Of a stretch of DNA of 64,000 nt, positions 59,994 to 64,000 are shown in pieces. Below the pieces are notes generated by a model, which was not told the origin of the DNA, ran no database searches, and saw only the letters and a program-made list of their open reading frames with translations. The stretch is taken from contig NZ_CP077062.1 of NCBI RefSeq assembly GCF_019039255.1, positions 3,658,001 through 3,722,000 of the forward strand, read 5' to 3'. The position numbers were made by a program, and so were the translations under genes. The stretch comes from Nocardioides panacis (lineage in GTDB: Bacteria; Actinomycetota; Actinomycetes; Propionibacteriales; Nocardioidaceae). Within the stretch, counting starts at the first letter, position 1. Each line of letters starts with the position of its first letter.

Positions 59994-60912
59994 GTGAACC
60001 GCTGGGCAATTCCACAGGCGAACTCCCGGATCAACCCGAACGGGGGTACCCGGATCGGCTTCGTTCTTCTGACGGACCACGAGCCCGATGGCCGAGCGTG
60101 GTGGTTTGTTCCGATCCCCGGCGGTGGCGGCCTCTTGATGGGACCCCTCGCACCGCACCGCCCCTCCTCCCCTGGTGGGCGAAAGCCCGCCGATCGCGAG
60201 CGCACCGCCGAGCCGCCCCGCACCCTGCCCCTCGAGAACGAGCACCTGCCACCACACGTGCCCCGCCAGATCGGTTCGGTGGAGCTGGCCTCGCACTACC
60301 GCACGGGCGACCGAGCACTCGACGTCGGCGGCGACTGGTTCGACGCGGTGCCCGTCGACGACGGTCTGGTGCTCGTCATGGGGGATGTTGAAGGTCACGA
60401 CTCCCGCGCAGCGGCCCTCATGCTGGAGCTCCGGGAGGTCACCCGGGTCGCGGCGCGCGAGGAGAAGACCCCCGCTGCCGTCCTGGCGCGCTTCAGCCTG
60501 GCTCGACGGGAACGACAGCGACCGGTTCGCCACAGCTCTGGTCGTCCACATCGACGTCCCTACCCGCACCGCCACCGTCGCCTCGGCCGGACACCTGGCC
60601 CCGGCTCTGCTGAGCCCGACGCCGACAGGCACGGTGCCGAGCGCCCTGGAGCTCGAGACGGGACCACCGTTGGGCATCGGACAGGAATGGCATGACCGCA
60701 GCACGCAGTTGCCGGCCGACGCCGTTCTGTTCCTCTTCACCGACGGCCTCGTCGAGACCCGGGTCGACGACATCGACGAGGGGGTACGCCGCCTCGGCGA
60801 GCTCCTGGAGGGCTTGCCCTTCGACGCTCGCACGATCCTCCACAGCGCGCTCGAGCTCCATCCGGGCGAGGATGAGGACGACGTCGCCGTCCTCGTCGCA
60901 CACGTCCCTTAG
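59994..60912 (+). CDS. SpoIIE/PP2C-type serine phosphatase, frameshifted
   Basis: GTG 59994 has AAGGAT eight bases upstream. After about 80 residues of unknown sequence comes the SpoIIE core: HLPPHVPRQIGSVELASHYR, DVGGDWFDAVPVDDGLVLVM and GDVEGHDSRAAALM (metal Asp). The frame is lost near 60499-60505, where VLARFS should continue as WLDGNDSDRFATALVVHID; the rest includes VASAGHLAPALLSPTP, LFLFTDGLVETR and EDDVAVLVAH. One extra base or two missing bases would explain it, and no long homopolymer is present. It may be a genuine pseudogene or another error. Such phosphatases act on anti-anti-sigma factors; none is adjacent. Confidence 0.6.
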
Positions 60913-60937
60913 CGCAGCCATCCCGGCTCGTGCCGCG

Positions 60938-62041
60938 TCACACCGGTGACCCCGAGATGACGACGCCTTGCAGCAACGCTTCCTGGGGCTCTCGCAGCTT
61001 GACGAACTGCAGGCCCACCGCTGCCCCGCTCTCCTCGACACGGCACCAGCCGACGCGGGCCCGGAGAACAACCAGCGTGCCGTTCACGTTCAGCGTGACG
61101 TGAGCTGACGTCCCGGTGACCGGCAGGGACTCCGGCGGCAGGTCCGGTGCCAGGTCGCACCTGACGCCCTGCATGCTGAGGTTGGCCGTGGTGCACGCGA
61201 CGTCGTGACCAGGCCATTGGAGCCGGGCGCGGGAGACGAACACGACTCGCTGACTCAGGCGCCGGTCGAAGATCACGACCCGGGTGCTCATCGTTCCCGG
61301 GTCCGCCTGTGGGGTGCGGTCCCGTCCGGGGAGCCCGACCGGTTCCGCGACGGGGGCAGGACGGGAGCGGTCCGCTGCTCCCCCGCCATGCGCTTGCGGC
61401 ACGGCTGGCTGCTCCGCTTTGTCCTCACCCAGCTCGGGTGCGCCCGCATCCCGGGCGTCGTGATCCGTGGACTGCGCCGCCGGATCCTCGATCTCCGGGG
61501 AGTCGTCTCGCTCCTGCTCCGGCGACTCGTCCTCGACGCGAGGGCTCTCGGGCGCGCGGCTGCCCGGGACCTCGCGTCGACGGCGCAGGGCCCGGAGGAC
61601 GAGCAGTCCGATCCCATGGATGGCAGCGATCAGGGCCACAGCCAGCGCGGTCCCACTGATCGTCGTGGCTCGGGCAGGTGTGCCGACCGATTGGGCCCGC
61701 GGGGCGACGTGGTGGGGCCCGGCCGACACTGACTCGGGCCGCCGAGCAAGCTGATCCGGACCGCGCTGCGTGTCGGCAACCTCGCTCGTCGTCTGGGCCG
61801 GCCGGCCGAGCTCGAACTGGTCGCCGGAGAGCTCGTTCCAGATCATCGCTGACGACAGGAGAACGAGCTCGACGACCAGCAAGGCGGCGGCGCCGTACGC
61901 GGACGCCAGAGACCGCAGCCACGACTCTCGTCGCGTCCGAGCGCGGGGACCGGTGTGGGCGAGCTCCGACCGCGGGGAGCGCCCACTTCGCACGACGGGG
62001 ACCGGTGGCAGGAGGAGGCGCCAGGCCAGGTTGTGCCTCAT
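60938..62041 (-). CDS. Membrane protein with C-terminal PilZ domain
   Basis: 367 residues. Two membrane helices (about 48-68 and 129-150) enclose an extracytoplasmic loop. A long acidic, Pro/Glu-rich cytoplasmic linker (about 157-250) follows, then a PilZ domain. The cyclic-di-GMP-binding pattern is present: Arg-x3-Arg at Arg261-Arg265 (RLSQR), then NLSMQG at residues 287-292 (Asn/Asp-x-Ser-x2-Gly), and VLRARVGWCRVEESGAAVGL at the end. It should sense cyclic-di-GMP at the membrane. It lies 98 bases downstream of a GGDEF-EAL gene on the same strand, which may supply or remove the signal. Confidence 0.82.
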   Translation of the reverse strand: MRHNLAWRLLLPPVPVVRSGRSPRSELAHTGPRARTRRESWLRSLASAYGAAALLVVELVLLSSAMIWNELSGDQFELGRPAQTTSEVADTQRGPDQLARRPESVSAGPHHVAPRAQSVGTPARATTISGTALAVALIAAIHGIGLLVLRALRRRREVPGSRAPESPRVEDESPEQERDDSPEIEDPAAQSTDHDARDAGAPELGEDKAEQPAVPQAHGGGAADRSRPAPVAEPVGLPGRDRTPQADPGTMSTRVVIFDRRLSQRVVFVSRARLQWPGHDVACTTANLSMQGVRCDLAPDLPPESLPVTGTSAHVTLNVNGTLVVLRARVGWCRVEESGAAVGLQFVKLREPQEALLQGVVISGSPV

Positions 62042-62139
62042 GTCAAGTCTCTCCGGATGAGGTCCGTCGGGGGTCGAAGCGCGTCACGTCCGACGGGCAG
62101 GCGGTGCGGCGCAACGACGGGCAGGTGGCCCGTGGGGAG

Positions 62140-64000
62140 TCATCTGGCGGTCCGCTTCCAGAGGTCCGGGTAGGCGTGGTCGGCGATGACGGAGGCCACG
62201 GAGCTGGGATGCCACCGCGTTCCCCGTGGCGTGCGGTAGTCCTGCGAGTTGAGTGCGGCGGCAATGGTGCGCAGGGACGCCCCTTCCCGGTGCAGGCGAA
62301 GGAGCAGCATCAGGCCGTGCTCCCGGGTCGCACGAGATCCCGCGGCACGTGCTGGCGTGTCCGCGCGGGCGGGGGCCTGCACGTCGAACTGCTCGCCCGA
62401 CGAGGACAGGACCTGGCTCAGGTCTGGAAGACTCAGCGGCTTGCTCCAGAGGTAGCCCTGGGCGGCGTGACAGTCGAGGCGCTGCAGCAGGTCGAGCTGC
62501 TCGTTGGTCTCGACCCCTTCCGCGATGGCCAGCACACCCATCGCCCGGCAGAGGTCGACGACGCTGGCGCAGATCGCGAGATCGTCGGCCTCGGTGGTGA
62601 CATTCCCCACGAAGCGGCGATCGATCTTGAGTCGAGCGACCGGCAGCGCCTGGAGGCGGGACAAGCCGCTGTAGCCGGTGCCGAAGTCGTCCAGGGAGAC
62701 GCTGAAGCCCTTCGCCACGATGCCCTGGAGGATGGCCGCCGCTTCCTCGGGATCACCGATGACGGCGGTCTCGGTCACCTCGAGAGCCACGCACGTGGCC
62801 GGCAGCCCGGACATCCAGACGGCCTCGTCCACGGCAGCCTGGAGATCCCCCTGGGTGAGGTGCAGGGCCGAGATGTTGACGGACACGTACACGTCCTCGG
62901 CGACCAGGTCGAGGGTTCGCAGCCGAGCGAGGTCGGCGGTGGCCCGCTGCAGGACCCACCGGTCGAGCTGACAGGCGAGGCCGCACTGCTCGGCGACCGA
63001 GACGAAGACCTCGGGGGAGATCGAGCCCTTGTCCGGGTGGCGCCACCGGGCGAGCGCTTCCACGCCGAGGAGACGGCCGGTGCTCAGCTCGACGATGGGC
63101 TGGTAGTGCAGCTCGAGAACGTCTTGGTCCAAGGCCTTCGCGAGGTCGACCGACAGCTCGAACCTCGCGCGCGCTTCTCCGGTGCGACCGGGGTCGAACA
63201 CCTCGACGTTGCCCGCGCCGCGGCGCTTGGCGGCATGCATCGCGGCCCCCGCAGCTCCCAACAGCTCGGTGGTCGCACAGTCGTCGGAGGAGGTCGCGAC
63301 CCCTCCGCTCACCGTGATCCGCACCTCATGGCCCTGCACGTCGAACGGTTCCCGAAGAGCCGTCATCACGCGTTCGGCCAGCTCCATGCAGTCGTCGGCG
63401 GGCACGTTCTCGGTGAGGACCACGAACTCGTCCCCTCCGCCGCGCGCGACCGTCTCCCCCGGGCGGGCGCAGCGCTGGACACGTTTCGCGAGCTGCACGA
63501 GAAGCTCATCCCCGGCCGCGTGCCCGAACGACTCGTTGACGAGGGCGAAGCCGTCCACGTCGAAGGCCATCACGGTCACGGTCGCCGCGGCGTCGCCCTG
63601 GTGCCGCTCGACCGCCTGCGAGATCCGGTCATGGAGCAACGTGCGGTTGGCGAGACCGGTGAGCTCGTCGTGCAGGGCCCGCCCGCGCAGCACAGCTTCG
63701 CTGTGCTTCATCTCGGTGATGTCGGAGAGCATGGTGAGTCGTGCGACGTAGGCGCCGGTGGCGTCCGTGAGGGGGCTGCTGGTGGCCCGGAACCATCGCT
63801 CCCGCCCGTCCGGGTGGGGGTAACGGAGCTCGTACTCCTCCGTGCCCTGGAACTCAGCGTCCCCCAGACGGGGCAGCAGCGCACTTCCCTCGTCCGGGCC
63901 GAACAGATCGGTGGGACCGCGGGTGTAGAGCTCCTCGAAGGTGCAACCGGTCATGTCCGCCACCTTCTGGTTGACGTAGGTCGTCCGGCCCTGCGGGCTG
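62140..64000 (-). CDS. PAS-GGDEF-EAL protein with recombinase-like C-terminal tail (partial)
   Basis: The N-terminus lies beyond the window; the frame is open to base 64000. A PAS domain (TYVNQKVADMTGCTFEELYT) leads into GGDEF (LHDELTGLANRTLLHDRISQ; ETVARGGGDEFVVLTENV) and EAL (GVEALARWRHPDKG; SLDDFGTGYSGLSRLQALPV; LAIAEGVETNEQLDLL). Both catalytic signatures look intact. After the EAL domain comes a linker and a segment of about 50 residues (62140-62320) with HREGASLRTIAAALNSQDYR and TPRGTRWHPSSVASVIA, which resembles the Recombinase domain of large serine recombinases. Such a tail could bind DNA. No resolvase catalytic domain is present. Confidence 0.85.
   Translation of the reverse strand, partial: SPQGRTTYVNQKVADMTGCTFEELYTRGPTDLFGPDEGSALLPRLGDAEFQGTEEYELRYPHPDGRERWFRATSSPLTDATGAYVARLTMLSDITEMKHSEAVLRGRALHDELTGLANRTLLHDRISQAVERHQGDAAATVTVMAFDVDGFALVNESFGHAAGDELLVQLAKRVQRCARPGETVARGGGDEFVVLTENVPADDCMELAERVMTALREPFDVQGHEVRITVSGGVATSSDDCATTELLGAAGAAMHAAKRRGAGNVEVFDPGRTGEARARFELSVDLAKALDQDVLELHYQPIVELSTGRLLGVEALARWRHPDKGSISPEVFVSVAEQCGLACQLDRWVLQRATADLARLRTLDLVAEDVYVSVNISALHLTQGDLQAAVDEAVWMSGLPATCVALEVTETAVIGDPEEAAAILQGIVAKGFSVSLDDFGTGYSGLSRLQALPVARLKIDRRFVGNVTTEADDLAICASVVDLCRAMGVLAIAEGVETNEQLDLLQRLDCHAAQGYLWSKPLSLPDLSQVLSSSGEQFDVQAPARADTPARAAGSRATREHGLMLLLRLHREGASLRTIAAALNSQDYRTPRGTRWHPSSVASVIADHAYPDLWKRTAR

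Overview
The window is very GC-rich, densely coded DNA. GTG starts, GGAGG-type ribosome sites and 4-base ATGA/GTGA gene overlaps are frequent. Together with actinobacterial families (DUF4193, DUF1003, DUF2252, a GH15 hydrolase, a PpsR/PpsA pair, a 388-residue XylA), this points to a high-GC actinobacterium, perhaps a member of the Nocardioidaceae. The family placement is inference. I see no tRNA, rRNA, CRISPR array, insertion sequence or integrase.

Layout. 1-18080 is mixed housekeeping and small-molecule genes: the end of a GH15 hydrolase, a RibD_C-type reductase, small conserved proteins, ppsR-ppsA, a flavin disulfide-reductase-like enzyme coupled to an SDR, a redoxin, a MOSC-ferredoxin reductase fusion, DUF2252, an MFS exporter and an ArsR-SRPBCC pair. 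18124-38298 is a large polyol/sugar catabolic island. It opens with two LacI-controlled modules, each pairing a Gfo/Idh/MocA dehydrogenase with a TIM-barrel isomerase and each carrying perfect palindromic operators. A full myo-inositol pathway on the minus strand follows (dehydrogenases, iolE, iolD, iolB, iolC, a class I aldolase-like protein, mmsA/iolA, iolH) with its own ABC importer. A GntR regulator (38451-39191) sits at its head, and a shared 26-base element lies in front of both inositol transcription units. 39320-42223 holds small unknown proteins, a PanE-like reductase and an aldo/keto reductase remnant. 42361-44513 is a gluconate kinase/permease pair. 44543-53155 is a second sugar module: TIM isomerase, xylA, Gfo/Idh dehydrogenase, a three-gene ABC importer and a ROK regulator with a 21-base palindrome.

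53451-64000 is regulatory and less orderly: a PAS-GGDEF-EAL protein, a split acyltransferase/SGNH pair, an orphan PD-(D/E)XK nuclease-like protein, a broken SpoIIE-type phosphatase, a membrane PilZ protein and a GGDEF-EAL protein with a recombinase-like C-terminal tail that runs off the window. It reads as a small cyclic-di-GMP neighbourhood.

A striking feature of the whole window is that eight otherwise intact genes are broken by ten frameshifts. Every one is a single extra base in a run of six or seven G or C. This looks like systematic base-calling or assembly error, and the genes are probably intact in the organism. Annotated lengths for these genes assume the extra base is removed.
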